A stretch of 64,000 nt of DNA, taken from assembly GCA_036406675.1 (NCBI GenBank), contig DASXAO010000131.1:1-64000 (forward strand). Direction: 5' to 3'. Below, in pieces: positions 15,528 through 24,077 of this stretch (position 1 is its first letter; the number at the start of each line of letters is the position of its first letter). Below the pieces are notes generated by a model. The model was given only the letters and a program-made list of their open reading frames with translations. It was not told the origin of the DNA and searched no databases. A program made the translations under genes and the position numbers. The stretch comes from SCGC-AG-212-J23 sp036406675. GTDB lineage: Bacteria; Pseudomonadota; Gammaproteobacteria; Burkholderiales; SG8-39.

Positions 15528-16378
15528 ACGGCGTCGCCGCCGCGGTCGTCTCGAGCGCGCTCGGCGGCTCGGCCGCGGCGCTCACGCGCTACGCCATCGG
15601 CGCTTCCGACCCGGTGACGCTCGCGGCGTTCCGCTTCGGCATCGGCTTCCTGCTGATCCTGCCGCTCGCGCTCGCGGCCGGAGCGAAATTTCCGCGGGGG
15701 AGCGATCGGCTTGCGGTCGCCGGCCTGGGAATCCTCTTCTTCGCCGTGTTCTTCTTCGCCTACAACATCGCGATGAGCCTGACCAGCGCCGCGCGCGGCT
15801 CGCTCGCGCTGTCGGTGCTGCCGCTCACCACGATGCTCGCCGCGGCGCTCCTCGGCCGCGAAGAGCTGACGCGGCGCAAGACCCTCGGCGTGCTGGTCGC
15901 CATCGCCGGCGTCGCCATCGCGCTCTCCGCGGGCCTCGCCGACGCGCCCGCGGGCGCATGGCGAGGCGACCTCATCATGGCGGCGGCGACGGTCTGCATG
16001 GCGCTCTACAACGTCTGGTCGCGGCCGCTGATGGCGCGCTCGAGCATGCTCGGCTTCCTCGCCGCCGGCATGGGCTGCGGCGCGGCGGCGAGCGTCTTGC
16101 TCGCGTGGGCTTCGGGCGGCCTCGCGGCGACCCGCGCGTTCGCCCCGGCGCAGTGGATCGCCGTGCTCTGCCTCGGCGTCTTCGGCGGCGCCGCGGCGTT
16201 CTATCTCTGGGTCTACGCGCTCGAGCGCACCACGCCGACGCGCGTGGCCAACACCATGACGGTCAACCCGGTCGCCGCGTCGCTCCTCGCCGCCGCGCTC
16301 ATCGGCGAGCCGCTCGGGGTGCATCTTGTCTTCGGTGTCGCTACGGTCGCCGTCGGCATCTGGCTCGCTTCATCATGA
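15524..16378 (+). CDS. EamA/DMT-family transporter
   Basis: A 284-residue protein with ten predicted hydrophobic helices in two EamA halves, the layout of drug/metabolite exporters such as RhaT or YdcZ relatives. The first half begins SSALGGSAAALTRYAIG; the second half has PAQWIAVLCLGVFGGAAAFYLWVYALERT and TVNPVAASLLAAALIGEPLG, a family signature. The start is GTG 15524, overlapping the thioesterase stop; the end overlaps the GDPD start (ATGA). It probably exports a metabolite or amino acid. The substrate cannot be told from sequence. Confidence 0.85.
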   Translation: MNGVAAAVVSSALGGSAAALTRYAIGASDPVTLAAFRFGIGFLLILPLALAAGAKFPRGSDRLAVAGLGILFFAVFFFAYNIAMSLTSAARGSLALSVLPLTTMLAAALLGREELTRRKTLGVLVAIAGVAIALSAGLADAPAGAWRGDLIMAAATVCMALYNVWSRPLMARSSMLGFLAAGMGCGAAASVLLAWASGGLAATRAFAPAQWIAVLCLGVFGGAAAFYLWVYALERTTPTRVANTMTVNPVAASLLAAALIGEPLGVHLVFGVATVAVGIWLASS

Positions 16379-17184
16379 CAAAAGCTCTCAGCTTCGATCT
16401 CCAAGGCCACCGCGGCGCGCGCGGCCACGCGCCGGAGAACACGCTGCCCGGATTCGCGCGCGCGCTCGAGCTCGGCGTGACCACCTTCGAGCTCGACGTC
16501 GGCGTGAGCCGCGACGGCGCGGTGGTGATCCACCACGACCGCCGGCTCAATCCCGACGTGGCGCGCGGCCCGGACGGCCGCTGGGTCGGCGCGCCCGCGC
16601 CGCTCATCCGCAGCCTCGACTTCGACGAGCTGCAACGCTACGACGTCGGCCGCATCCGCCCCGGCTCGGAATACGCGCAGCGCTTCCCGCATCAGCAGCC
16701 GGTCGACGGCGCGCGCATCCCCGAGCTCGGCGAGCTCTTCGCGAGGCACCGTTCGGGGAGCGTTCGATTCAACATCGAGCTGAAGCTCTCGCCGGAGGCG
16801 CCTGGGGACACGCCTGCGCCCGAGCCCTTCGCCCGGGCCGTAGTCTCCGTGGTGCGCGGTGCCGGCATGCAGGCCCGTTGCACTCTCCAGAGCTTCGACT
16901 GGCGCGCGGTCAAGGTCGTCGAACGCGAAGCACCCGAGCTCGCCACCGCGTACCTGACCGAGCGGGAAGATTCGGATCCCGGCAAGGTTGCCGCCGCCGG
17001 CGCGCGCACCTGGTCGCCGGATTTCCGCGCGCTCGACCCTGCGCGGGCCGCGGCAGCGCGCGGATTCGGGCTGCGGCTCATTCCCTGGACCGTGAACGAG
17101 CCGGCGGACATCCGGCGCATGCTCGAGCTGGGAGTGGACGGCATGATCAGCGACTACCCCGACAGGGTCATGCAGGCCCTTTAG
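16375..17184 (+). CDS. Glycerophosphodiester phosphodiesterase
   Basis: A 269-residue GDPD with the catalytic segments in order: QGHRGARGHAPENT (catalytic His and Arg), TFELDVGVSRDGAVVIHHD (metal-binding Glu and Asp and the second catalytic His), and FNIELK for the third metal ligand. The C-terminal barrel ends LIPWTVNEPADIRRMLELGVDGMISDYPD, typical of the family. It hydrolyses glycerophosphodiesters to glycerol-3-phosphate and an alcohol. With no signal peptide it is likely cytosolic. It is the last gene of a strictly coupled set (thioesterase, EamA, GDPD), with a 61-bp gap before the rhomboid gene. Confidence 0.93.
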   Translation: MTKALSFDLQGHRGARGHAPENTLPGFARALELGVTTFELDVGVSRDGAVVIHHDRRLNPDVARGPDGRWVGAPAPLIRSLDFDELQRYDVGRIRPGSEYAQRFPHQQPVDGARIPELGELFARHRSGSVRFNIELKLSPEAPGDTPAPEPFARAVVSVVRGAGMQARCTLQSFDWRAVKVVEREAPELATAYLTEREDSDPGKVAAAGARTWSPDFRALDPARAAAARGFGLRLIPWTVNEPADIRRMLELGVDGMISDYPDRVMQAL

Positions 17185-17245
17185 TTTCGAAAGGGATTCG
17201 AAAGCGGTCGCCGTGACGATTCCTCCCACGGTATCCTGAGCCCGG

Positions 17246-17833
17246 ATGCCGCCGGTCACACTCAATCTGATCATCGCCAACGTGGCGGTGTTCCTTCTGG
17301 AGAGCGCGGGCACGATTTCGCCCGAGGGCCTGCTCGCGCTGTGGCCGCCGGTCTCCGGGCCGTACGGGTCCAACTTCGAGCTCTGGCAGCTCGTCACCTA
17401 CAGCTTCCTCCACGGCAACACCGCGCACATTTTCTTCAACATGTTCGCGCTGTACATGTTCGGGTCGGACGTCGAGCGCCTGTTCGGATCGCGCTTCTAC
17501 ACCGCGTATTATTTCGTCAGCGTTCTCGCGGCGGCGATCTGCCATCTCGTGGTCACCACCTGGATGGGCGCGGAGCCTGTCCCGACGGTGGGTGCCTCCG
17601 GCGGCATCTACGGCGTGCTGCTCGCCTACGGCCTCTACTTTCCCCACCGCCAGGTGATGCTGCTCATCCCTCCCATTCCGATGAGCGCGCGCACCCTCGT
17701 GATCGTGTACGCGGTGCTCGAGCTGGTGCTCGGCGTCACCGGAACCGCCGCCGGGGTCGCGCACTTCGCCCATCTCGGCGGGATGCTGGGGGGCTATCTC
17801 ATGATTCGTTACCGCCGCGGCTTCAGGAACTAG
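17246..17833 (+). CDS. Rhomboid-family intramembrane serine protease
   Basis: A 195-residue, six-helix membrane protein. Catalytic Ser is in VGASGGIYGVLLA (GxSG) and catalytic His in AHFAHLGGMLGGYL. The early HGNTAHIFFNMFALYMFG segment carries the conserved His and Asn that stabilise the oxyanion. It cleaves transmembrane helices in the inner membrane; the client is unknown. It lies only two bases before the amidohydrolase start, so the two are probably co-transcribed, though a functional link is not obvious. Confidence 0.9.
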   Translation: MPPVTLNLIIANVAVFLLESAGTISPEGLLALWPPVSGPYGSNFELWQLVTYSFLHGNTAHIFFNMFALYMFGSDVERLFGSRFYTAYYFVSVLAAAICHLVVTTWMGAEPVPTVGASGGIYGVLLAYGLYFPHRQVMLLIPPIPMSARTLVIVYAVLELVLGVTGTAAGVAHFAHLGGMLGGYLMIRYRRGFRN

Positions 17834-17835
17834 AC

Positions 17836-18795
17836 ATGGAAAACCCCAAAGTCATCGCCCTTGAAGAGCATTACTACGACCCCGAGGTCGCGAAGCACTT
17901 CCAGCAGGGCGGGCCCGAGCAGCGGCTGCCGGACCTGCGCAACCGCCTCTTCGACGTGGGCACGCAACGCATTCGCGAGATGGACGAAGCCGGCATCGAC
18001 GTGCAGGTGCTCTCGCACGCGGCGCCGGCGACGCAGCGCATGGACGCCGAGACCGCGGTGCCGCTCGCGCGCAAGGCGAACGACCGCCTGCTCGAAACCA
18101 TTCGGGCGTCGAACGGACGCTTCGAAGGCTTCGCCGCGCTGCCGACCGCCGATCCGGCGCGCGCGGCGGACGAGCTCGAGCGCACGGTGACGCGGCTGGG
18201 ATTCAAAGGCGCGATGATCCACGGCCTAGCGAACGGCCAGTGGCTCGACGACAGGCGCTTCTGGCCGATCTTCGAGCGCGCGCAGGCGCTCGACGTGCCC
18301 GTGTACATGCATCCGGCGATCCCGCATCCCGCGGTCGCGGAGGTCTACTACAAGGACTATCTGAAGGAATATCCCGCGCTCCTCACGGCGGCCTGGGGCT
18401 TCGGCGTCGAGACCGCGACGCAGGCGATCCGCATGGTGCTGTCGGGCATGTTCGAAGCCTACCCGCGGCTCAAGATCGTCCTGGGGCACCTCGGCGAGGG
18501 GCTGCCGTTCTCGCTCTGGCGCATCGACATGGCCCTCGGGCGCCAGGGCAACCGCGGCGGGTCCTTCCGCGACACTTTCCGCGAGCACTTCTGGATCACC
18601 ACCAGCGGCAATTTCTCCACCGCGGCGCTGCTCTGCTCGGTGCTCGAGATGGGCGCCGACCGGATCCTGTTCTCGGTGGACTATCCGTTCGTCCTCAACC
18701 CGCCGGGAGTCAGGTGGATGCAGGACATCCCGTTCGGCCCGGAGGACCGGGCGAAGATCTACGGCGGCAACGCGCGGCGCCTGCTCAGGATGTAG
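17836..18795 (+). CDS. Amidohydrolase-fold decarboxylase/hydrolase, gamma-resorcylate decarboxylase-like
   Basis: A 319-residue TIM-barrel enzyme of the amidohydrolase-2 family. The metal site matches gamma-resorcylate and 2,3-dihydroxybenzoate decarboxylases: Glu10-x-His12 in ALEEHYYD instead of the usual HxH, His159 in YMHP, His218 in GHLGE, and Asp282 in FSVDYPF. These enzymes decarboxylate hydroxybenzoates without cofactor, using a zinc or manganese ion. The substrate is not fixed by these residues, and relatives include isoorotate decarboxylase and lactone hydrolases. The gene follows rhomboid by 2 bp. A role in aromatic-acid breakdown would fit the Bug receptors and Rieske oxygenase elsewhere in the window. 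Confidence 0.87.
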   Translation: MENPKVIALEEHYYDPEVAKHFQQGGPEQRLPDLRNRLFDVGTQRIREMDEAGIDVQVLSHAAPATQRMDAETAVPLARKANDRLLETIRASNGRFEGFAALPTADPARAADELERTVTRLGFKGAMIHGLANGQWLDDRRFWPIFERAQALDVPVYMHPAIPHPAVAEVYYKDYLKEYPALLTAAWGFGVETATQAIRMVLSGMFEAYPRLKIVLGHLGEGLPFSLWRIDMALGRQGNRGGSFRDTFREHFWITTSGNFSTAALLCSVLEMGADRILFSVDYPFVLNPPGVRWMQDIPFGPEDRAKIYGGNARRLLRM

Positions 18796-18854
18796 GTTCG
18801 GGAATAGACTTTGCAACACCGACGTTTGCAGGTCAGTTCGCGAAAGGATCCGCC

Positions 18855-20090
18855 ATGCCAAGACCCCTCCTTGCTGCCTTCGCCGCCCTCGCCCTTGGCC
18901 CGGCCGCGCTCGCGCAAACGACGAGCACCTCCCCGAAAATCGGCAGCGTAGCCCCGGGGACGACGAGCGCCTCCGCCGCGACGACCTCGTCCGCCTCGAC
19001 GCAGCAGGTGCAGCTCCTCGCGCCGCAGCTCGTCCCCTTTGCCGGTTCGAGCGGCAATTTCGACAGCCTCGTGAACGGCCTCACCACCGGGACGCCGGTG
19101 ACGCTCGCCACCGTAGCCGTGGACGGCTCGCTCCAGATCGTGACCTTCACGCCACCCACCGCGTTGTCGCCCGTGGACGCGGCGCGACTGCTCGAAACCG
19201 CGCGCCAGAACCTGATCGCGCGCGGCGTCGCCGCTCCGACCGGCACGCAGCTCGCCGCCTCGCTCATGGGAGGAACCATTCCCACCCTATCCGGGACGAG
19301 CGCGCTCACCGGCGTGCTGACGGGAACGACCCTCTCGCCGACGCCGGTCGTGGTACGCACCGGCGCCGCGGCGCTGCAGTCCGCGGCCGGCTCGAACATC
19401 TCCCCGGCGCAGCTCCTCGCCGTGCGCAACGCCCTCGCCAACGGTACCGGCGTCACCCTCGCCACCACCAGCGGCGGCGCCACGCAGAACGTCGTGTTCG
19501 CGCCCACCGGAGTCCGGCTGAGCGACTTCGAGGTGAACCAGGCGCTGCAGCTCGCCGGCACGCTGCTCGCGCAGCAGGGCGTGCTCAGCCCGACTCCCGA
19601 CCAGCTGCGCGCTGCGCTCTTCGGCGGTGTCCTGGTCCTGACCAACGGCACCAAGGTGCCGCTGCAAGGCGTGCTGCAGGGTCAGGTGCGCAACACGAGC
19701 ACCGCCACCGCGGGCGTCACCAGCGCTTCGCCCTCGAGCAGCACCAGTGTCTCGCCGTCGACCAACACCAGCGACTCTTCGATCACGGGCACCAGCAACT
19801 CGACGGTGAGCGGCACCAGCAACTCGACCGTGGGAACCAGCAACTCGACCGTGGGGACCAGCAACTCTCCCGCCTTCGGCACCAGCAACTCGTCGCCGGC
19901 CACCACCAGCAGCTCGTCCATCGCCGGCACCAGCAACTCCTCGCCGGCCGCCGCGAGCGGCTCGTCCAACACCTCGACCAGCAATTCGTCCATCGCCGGC
20001 ACCAGCAATTCTCCCGGTGTCGCAAGCCCGGGCGCGTCCTCGTCCGGCGGCACGGCGATGGGAGCGCTCGCGCCGCGCGGGCGTCGGTAA
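18855..20090 (+). CDS. Secreted protein with duplicated 85-residue module and Thr/Ser/Asn-rich repeat tail
   Basis: A 411-residue exported protein of no family I recognise. A Sec signal peptide (MPRPLLAAFAALALGPAALA) is followed by a Ser/Thr linker, then two related modules of about 85 residues near 70-160 and 180-275. Both contain VTLAT, a VxFxPT strand, an amphipathic helix with (L/A)..(A/Q)..L, G(V/L)..PT..QL(A/R)A(S/A)L(M/F)GG and end GVL(T/Q)G. The last 130 residues repeat GTSNS seven times. AAAGGA precedes the ATG. The shape suggests a surface or adhesin-like protein with a flexible stalk. It sits alone between the amidohydrolase and a Bug receptor, and I cannot assign a function. Confidence 0.75.
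   Translation: MPRPLLAAFAALALGPAALAQTTSTSPKIGSVAPGTTSASAATTSSASTQQVQLLAPQLVPFAGSSGNFDSLVNGLTTGTPVTLATVAVDGSLQIVTFTPPTALSPVDAARLLETARQNLIARGVAAPTGTQLAASLMGGTIPTLSGTSALTGVLTGTTLSPTPVVVRTGAAALQSAAGSNISPAQLLAVRNALANGTGVTLATTSGGATQNVVFAPTGVRLSDFEVNQALQLAGTLLAQQGVLSPTPDQLRAALFGGVLVLTNGTKVPLQGVLQGQVRNTSTATAGVTSASPSSSTSVSPSTNTSDSSITGTSNSTVSGTSNSTVGTSNSTVGTSNSPAFGTSNSSPATTSSSSIAGTSNSSPAAASGSSNTSTSNSSIAGTSNSPGVASPGASSSGGTAMGALAPRGRR
19788..20020 (+). repeat. Coding repeats for GTSNS units
   Basis: Imperfect in-frame repeats around GGCACCAGCAACTC encode seven GTSNS motifs plus one STSNS, joined by short variable segments (TV, PAF, SPATTSSSSIA, SPAAASGSS). Unit spacing varies from 6 to about 18 codons. 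This is a low-complexity protein tail, not a CRISPR or tandem non-coding array. Such regions change length easily by slippage. Confidence 0.85.
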
Positions 20091-20112
20091 CGGCAGCCCC
20101 AGGGGAGGCTTC

Positions 20113-21060
20113 GTGCTGCTGCGCGCCCTGCTTCTTTGGATTTTCTGCGGTCCGGTATTCGCGCAGGGGTTTCCCGCCAAGCCGATACGCGTCGTGGTTG
20201 GCTATCCACCGGGCGGCTCGGGCGATTTCACGACGCGGCTCGTCGCCGACGAGATGGCGAAGGACCTCGGCGTCCCGGTGGTCGCCGACAACCGCCCGGG
20301 CGCGGGCGGCAACATCGCCGCGGAGCTCGTGGCCAAGGCGCCCGCCGACGGCTACACGCTGCTCAACGCCTGGCATCACGCGATCAACATCGCGCTGTAC
20401 AAGAGCACCAACTACCAGGAGAAGGATTTCGTCGCGGTGTGCCGGGTCGCCACCGGCGCGACCGTGCTGGTGGTGAACAACGGCCAGCCGTTCAACAACC
20501 TGCGCGAGCTCATAGACTACGCGCGGCAGAACCCGGGGAAGCTCTTCAACGCGTCCGCGGGCTTCGGCTCCGCGCCGCACCTCGCGGCCGTGCTGTTCGA
20601 ATCGGTCGCCGGCGTGAAGCTCACTTCGGTGCAATACAAGGGCGGCGGCCCGGCCGCGCAGTCGCTGCTCGCCGGCGATACCCAGATGATGTTCGCGACC
20701 TCGCCCACGGTGATGGGTTTCATCCGCGCCGGGCGCATGAAGCCGCTCGCGATCTCGATGCGCCATGCCTCGCCCGCCATTCCCGGCATCGCGGGCGCCG
20801 AGGAGGCCGGCCTCGCCGGCTACCATTACACGTTCTGGTTCGGCCTCTATGCGCCGGCCGGCACTCCCGCGGCGCTCGTGCGCAGGCTGCACGAAGCCGC
20901 GGCGAAGGGCCTGGCAAAACAGGAGGTCCGGGAAAAAATTGCAGCGCAGGGGATGGACGCGACGCCATCGGCCTCGCCGGAGGCGTTCGAGGCGGAGCTG
21001 CGCGCGGAGGCGCCGATGTGGCGCGACCTGGTTCGCGACTCGGGGGCGAGGATCGAGTAG
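20113..21060 (+). CDS. Bug/TctC-type periplasmic solute receptor (1)
   Basis: A 315-residue tripartite tricarboxylate transporter receptor. Signal peptide MLLRALLLWIFCGPVFA, then the Bug signature FPAKPIRVVVGYPPGGSGDFTTR and VVADNRPGAGGNIAAELVAKAPADGYTLL. These proteins bind carboxylates and similar ligands through two water-mediated contacts. GTG at 20113 is chosen as start because GGGGAGG sits 4 bases ahead and the signal peptide starts there. It is an orphan: no TctA/TctB membrane genes are near. In beta-proteobacteria orphan Bug proteins use shared permeases or act as sensors. It is 27 bp before the PLD-VTT gene, but a shared task is not evident. Confidence 0.9.
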   Translation: MLLRALLLWIFCGPVFAQGFPAKPIRVVVGYPPGGSGDFTTRLVADEMAKDLGVPVVADNRPGAGGNIAAELVAKAPADGYTLLNAWHHAINIALYKSTNYQEKDFVAVCRVATGATVLVVNNGQPFNNLRELIDYARQNPGKLFNASAGFGSAPHLAAVLFESVAGVKLTSVQYKGGGPAAQSLLAGDTQMMFATSPTVMGFIRAGRMKPLAISMRHASPAIPGIAGAEEAGLAGYHYTFWFGLYAPAGTPAALVRRLHEAAAKGLAKQEVREKIAAQGMDATPSASPEAFEAELRAEAPMWRDLVRDSGARIE

Positions 21061-21087
21061 GCATGCACTTTGCGAGCTGCGTGATTT

Positions 21088-23292
21088 ATGGGCAGCGTCC
21101 TCCATCTCCATCGGGGCCTGCAGCGCAAGGAATCCTCCCCTACCGCAGCGACGGACCCGCTGGAAAGCCTCCTCCGGCCGGGCCATAACGCCTGCGCCGT
21201 CGCGCGCGCCGAGCGTCTGTCCGTGCTGGTCGACGCGGAGGCGTACTTCCGGGCGTTCCACCGCGCGGCGCTGCGGGCAAGGCGCTCGATCACGATTCTC
21301 GGCTGGGACTTCAACAGCCAGACGCGGCTGCACTTCGATCCGGTGCCGCAGGGCGGACCGCCGGCGCTCCTCGGCGAATTTCTGAACTACCTCGTGCGGC
21401 GCAGGCGCGGCTTGCACGTCAATGTCCTCAACTGGGACTACCCGATGGTGTTCGGCGCGGACCGGGAATTCCCGCCGTTGTACGGCTTCGGCTGGAAACC
21501 GTCCCGGCGCGTGCGCCTCAGGTACGACGACACCCATCCGGTGGCCGGCTCGCAGCACCAGAAGATCGTGCTCATCGACGATGCCGTCGCCTTCGTCGGC
21601 GGCATCGATCTCACGGTACGACGCTGGGACACGAGCGAGCACGTGCCCGACGACCCTCGCCGGGTCGCCTATGGCAAGCCCTATCCTCCGTTCCACGACC
21701 TCATGGTGGCGCTCGACGGGGAAGCGGCGCAGGCGCTGGCGCGCATCGCGCGCGAGCGCTGGCGCCTCGCGACCGGGCGCGCCCTCAAGGCGGTCCCGGC
21801 GGCGAACGACCCGTGGCCGCCCGCGCTCGAGCCCGACCTGCGCGGCGTCGACGTCGGCATCGCGCGCACCATGCCGCCGCGCGAGGACGCGCCGGCCGTG
21901 CGCGAGGTGGAGCTGCTCTATCTCGACCAGATCGCCTCGGCGCAGCGCGAAATCTACATCGAGAACCAGTACTTCACCTCGCCGGACCTCGCCGCCGCGC
22001 TCGAGGAGCGCCTCGGCGAGCCCGACGGGCCGGAGATCGTGCTGGTGCTGCGCCTGCTGAGCCACGGCTGGCTCGAAGAGGCGACCATGCACGTGCTGCG
22101 CACGCGCCTCATCCAGCGGCTGAAGAAAGCCGACCGCCACGGGCGCTTCCACGTCTACTACCCGCACATTCCCGGCCTCGGCGAGGGCTGCTGCCTCGAC
22201 GTGCACTCCAAGATGATGGTGGTCGACGACCGCCAGCTCCGGGTGGGGTCGGCGAATCTCTGCAAGCGCTCCATGGGCATGGACACGGAGTGCGACGTGC
22301 TGATCGAGTCGCGCGGCGACGCGCAGGTCGCCGCGGTGATCCGCGCGCTGCGCGACCGGCTGCTCGCCGAGCACCTGGGCGTGGCGGCCGCCCGGTTCCG
22401 CGAAGCGCGCGACAAGACCGGCTCGCTGCACGGCGCGATCGCCGCGCTGCGCGGCGAGGGCCGCACGTTGCGCGAGCTCGACGAAACGAAGGAATGGCCC
22501 GACGCCCTGGTCAGCATCGCCTCGGTGGCCGACCCGGGCGAGCCGATCGCGCTCGACTTCCTGTCGACCGACCGGGTGTCGGCCGCCAACCAGGAGAACG
22601 GTCATCCGGCGTGGGGCCGGCTCGCGCTCTTCGCCCTGCTGATCGCCGCGCTCGCCGGCCTGTGGCGCTTCACCCCGCTCGCCGAGCTCGCGAGCGCCGA
22701 GCGCGTCATCGACTGGTCGAAGGCGTTCGGCGCCACGTGGTGGGCGCCGGTCGTGGTGGTGCTGTCCTACACGCCGGCCTGCTTCGTCATGTTTCCGCGG
22801 CCCCTGATCACGCTGGCGAGCGTGATCGCCTTCGGACCCTGGCTCGGGTTCCTGTATTCCCTCGTCGGCATCGTGTTCGCCTCCGTGGTCACGTTCTTCG
22901 CCGGCAAGCGCATGCGCCGCGACACGGTGCGGCGGCTCGCCGGGCCGAAGGTCGAGCGCATGGTCGGCGTCCTGAGAAGCCACGGCCTGCTCGCCATGAG
23001 CCTGCTGCGGCTCGTCCCGCTCGCTCCGTTCTTCGTGGTCGGCCTGGTGGCCGGCGCCGTGCGCCTGAAGCTGTGGCACCTCGCCGTGGGCACGGCGGTC
23101 GGCATGCTCCCGGGAACGCTCGCCGCCACGATCTTCGGCGACCAGCTCGAGCACGCGCTCTCCGGCGGCCGGATCAACTGGTGGATCGTCGCAGCCTGCG
23201 CCGCGCTGCTCGCCGGCGGCGCGTACCTGGTCAAGCGCTGGTTCGCCAAGATGGCGCACGGCGCGAAGCGCGAAGATCCAGCGGCCAGGTGA
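21088..23292 (+). CDS. Phospholipase D / VTT (DedA-like) membrane fusion protein
   Basis: A 734-residue fusion. Residues 30-480 are a two-HKD phospholipase D/cardiolipin-synthase-like domain: HQKIVLIDD (157-165) and HSKMMVVDD (373-381), each with a following glycine-rich GG or GSAN box. From about 510 the protein becomes membrane-bound: a first helix (RLALFALLIAALAGLWRF), then a VTT/SNARE-associated domain with FPRPLITLASVIAFGPWLGFLYSLVG and LLRLVPLAPFFVVGLVAGAV, the DedA-family re-entrant signature. It probably acts on phospholipid head groups at the inner membrane, and the VTT part may flip or position lipids. The stop is shared with the next start (GTGA). Confidence 0.9.
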   Translation: MGSVLHLHRGLQRKESSPTAATDPLESLLRPGHNACAVARAERLSVLVDAEAYFRAFHRAALRARRSITILGWDFNSQTRLHFDPVPQGGPPALLGEFLNYLVRRRRGLHVNVLNWDYPMVFGADREFPPLYGFGWKPSRRVRLRYDDTHPVAGSQHQKIVLIDDAVAFVGGIDLTVRRWDTSEHVPDDPRRVAYGKPYPPFHDLMVALDGEAAQALARIARERWRLATGRALKAVPAANDPWPPALEPDLRGVDVGIARTMPPREDAPAVREVELLYLDQIASAQREIYIENQYFTSPDLAAALEERLGEPDGPEIVLVLRLLSHGWLEEATMHVLRTRLIQRLKKADRHGRFHVYYPHIPGLGEGCCLDVHSKMMVVDDRQLRVGSANLCKRSMGMDTECDVLIESRGDAQVAAVIRALRDRLLAEHLGVAAARFREARDKTGSLHGAIAALRGEGRTLRELDETKEWPDALVSIASVADPGEPIALDFLSTDRVSAANQENGHPAWGRLALFALLIAALAGLWRFTPLAELASAERVIDWSKAFGATWWAPVVVVLSYTPACFVMFPRPLITLASVIAFGPWLGFLYSLVGIVFASVVTFFAGKRMRRDTVRRLAGPKVERMVGVLRSHGLLAMSLLRLVPLAPFFVVGLVAGAVRLKLWHLAVGTAVGMLPGTLAATIFGDQLEHALSGGRINWWIVAACAALLAGGAYLVKRWFAKMAHGAKREDPAAR

Positions 23293-24077
23293 AGGCGGAC
23301 GCGAGCCTCGCCAGCTGGCGCTCGCTCGACGAGCAGCTCGGCCCCGACTGCCTGCGCATCGCGAGCTACAACCTGCACGGCTGCGTGGGGCGCGACGGCG
23401 CGCGCGACGCCGGGCGCATCGCGTTCGTGATCGGCGAGCTCGGCTGCGACACCGTCGGCCTGCAGGAGGTCTATCACCTCGGCCTGCTCGCCGAGCGCAC
23501 GGGCCTGCAGGCGATCTCTGGACCGCCGTACGTGTGGCACGGACGCCACGTCGGCAACGCGCTGCTCACGAGCCGCAAAGTGCTCGAGGTGCGCAACCAC
23601 GACTACACCTGGCCAAAGCACGAGCCCCGTACCGCGCTCGATGTCGACCTCGACGTCGAGGGAGAGACCGTTCGGGTGATCGTCACGCACCTCGGTCTCA
23701 AGCCCGCGGAGCGCCGCTTCCAGGTGCGCAAGCTCCTCGAACTGATCAAGGCGACGCCGCTCTACGAGCGCGTGGTGGTGCTGGGCGACATCAACGAATG
23801 GCTGCCGCTCAGCCGGCCGCTGCGCTGGCTGAACGCCATGCTCGGCCACTCCCCGCGGGAGCGCACCTTCCCCGCGCGCTGGCCGCTCTTCGCCCTCGAC
23901 CGGGTCTGGGTGCGGCCGCGCCACGCGCTGCTTGCGTTCGGCGCGCATCGTTCCCCGCTCGCGGCGCAGGCATCGGATCACCTGCCGGTCAAGGCAATCG
24001 TCGCCTCGCGCGAACTGCCGCGCGTCGCGGCGGCCCGGCCGGCGCGGCGCCTGCGGGTTCTGAGCCGACCCGGCTAA
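23289..24077 (+). CDS. Endonuclease/exonuclease/phosphatase-family protein
   Basis: A 262-residue EEP-fold hydrolase. Visible catalytic segments are IASYNLHGC (Asn), VGLQEVYH (metal Glu), VTHLGLK (His), VVLGDINEWLP (Asp-x-Asn) and ASDHLPVKA (catalytic Asp-His). EEP enzymes cut phosphodiesters in DNA, phosphoinositides or sphingomyelin. Translational coupling with the PLD-VTT protein (GTGA at 23289-23292) points to a lipid or lipid-derived phosphodiester rather than DNA. No signal peptide is seen, so it should act on the cytoplasmic face. Its stop overlaps the convergent EF-hand gene by 4 bp. Confidence 0.88.
   Translation: MKADASLASWRSLDEQLGPDCLRIASYNLHGCVGRDGARDAGRIAFVIGELGCDTVGLQEVYHLGLLAERTGLQAISGPPYVWHGRHVGNALLTSRKVLEVRNHDYTWPKHEPRTALDVDLDVEGETVRVIVTHLGLKPAERRFQVRKLLELIKATPLYERVVVLGDINEWLPLSRPLRWLNAMLGHSPRERTFPARWPLFALDRVWVRPRHALLAFGAHRSPLAAQASDHLPVKAIVASRELPRVAAARPARRLRVLSRPG

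Noticed and set aside
12857..16324. Minus-strand open frame of 1155 codons opposite the MFS, TPR-methyltransferase, thioesterase and EamA genes
   Set aside because: It spans several well-supported plus-strand genes, is Arg/Glu/Ala rich and has no recognisable domain. In very GC-rich DNA such antisense frames stay open by chance.
19788..20020. Array-like DNA repeats suggesting CRISPR
   Set aside because: Units differ in length, stay in frame, and code a GTSNS tail; there are no unique spacers of equal length and no cas genes.
19783..23259. Minus-strand open frame of 1158 codons
   Set aside because: It is antisense to the repeat protein, the Bug receptor and the PLD-VTT gene; composition only, no domain.
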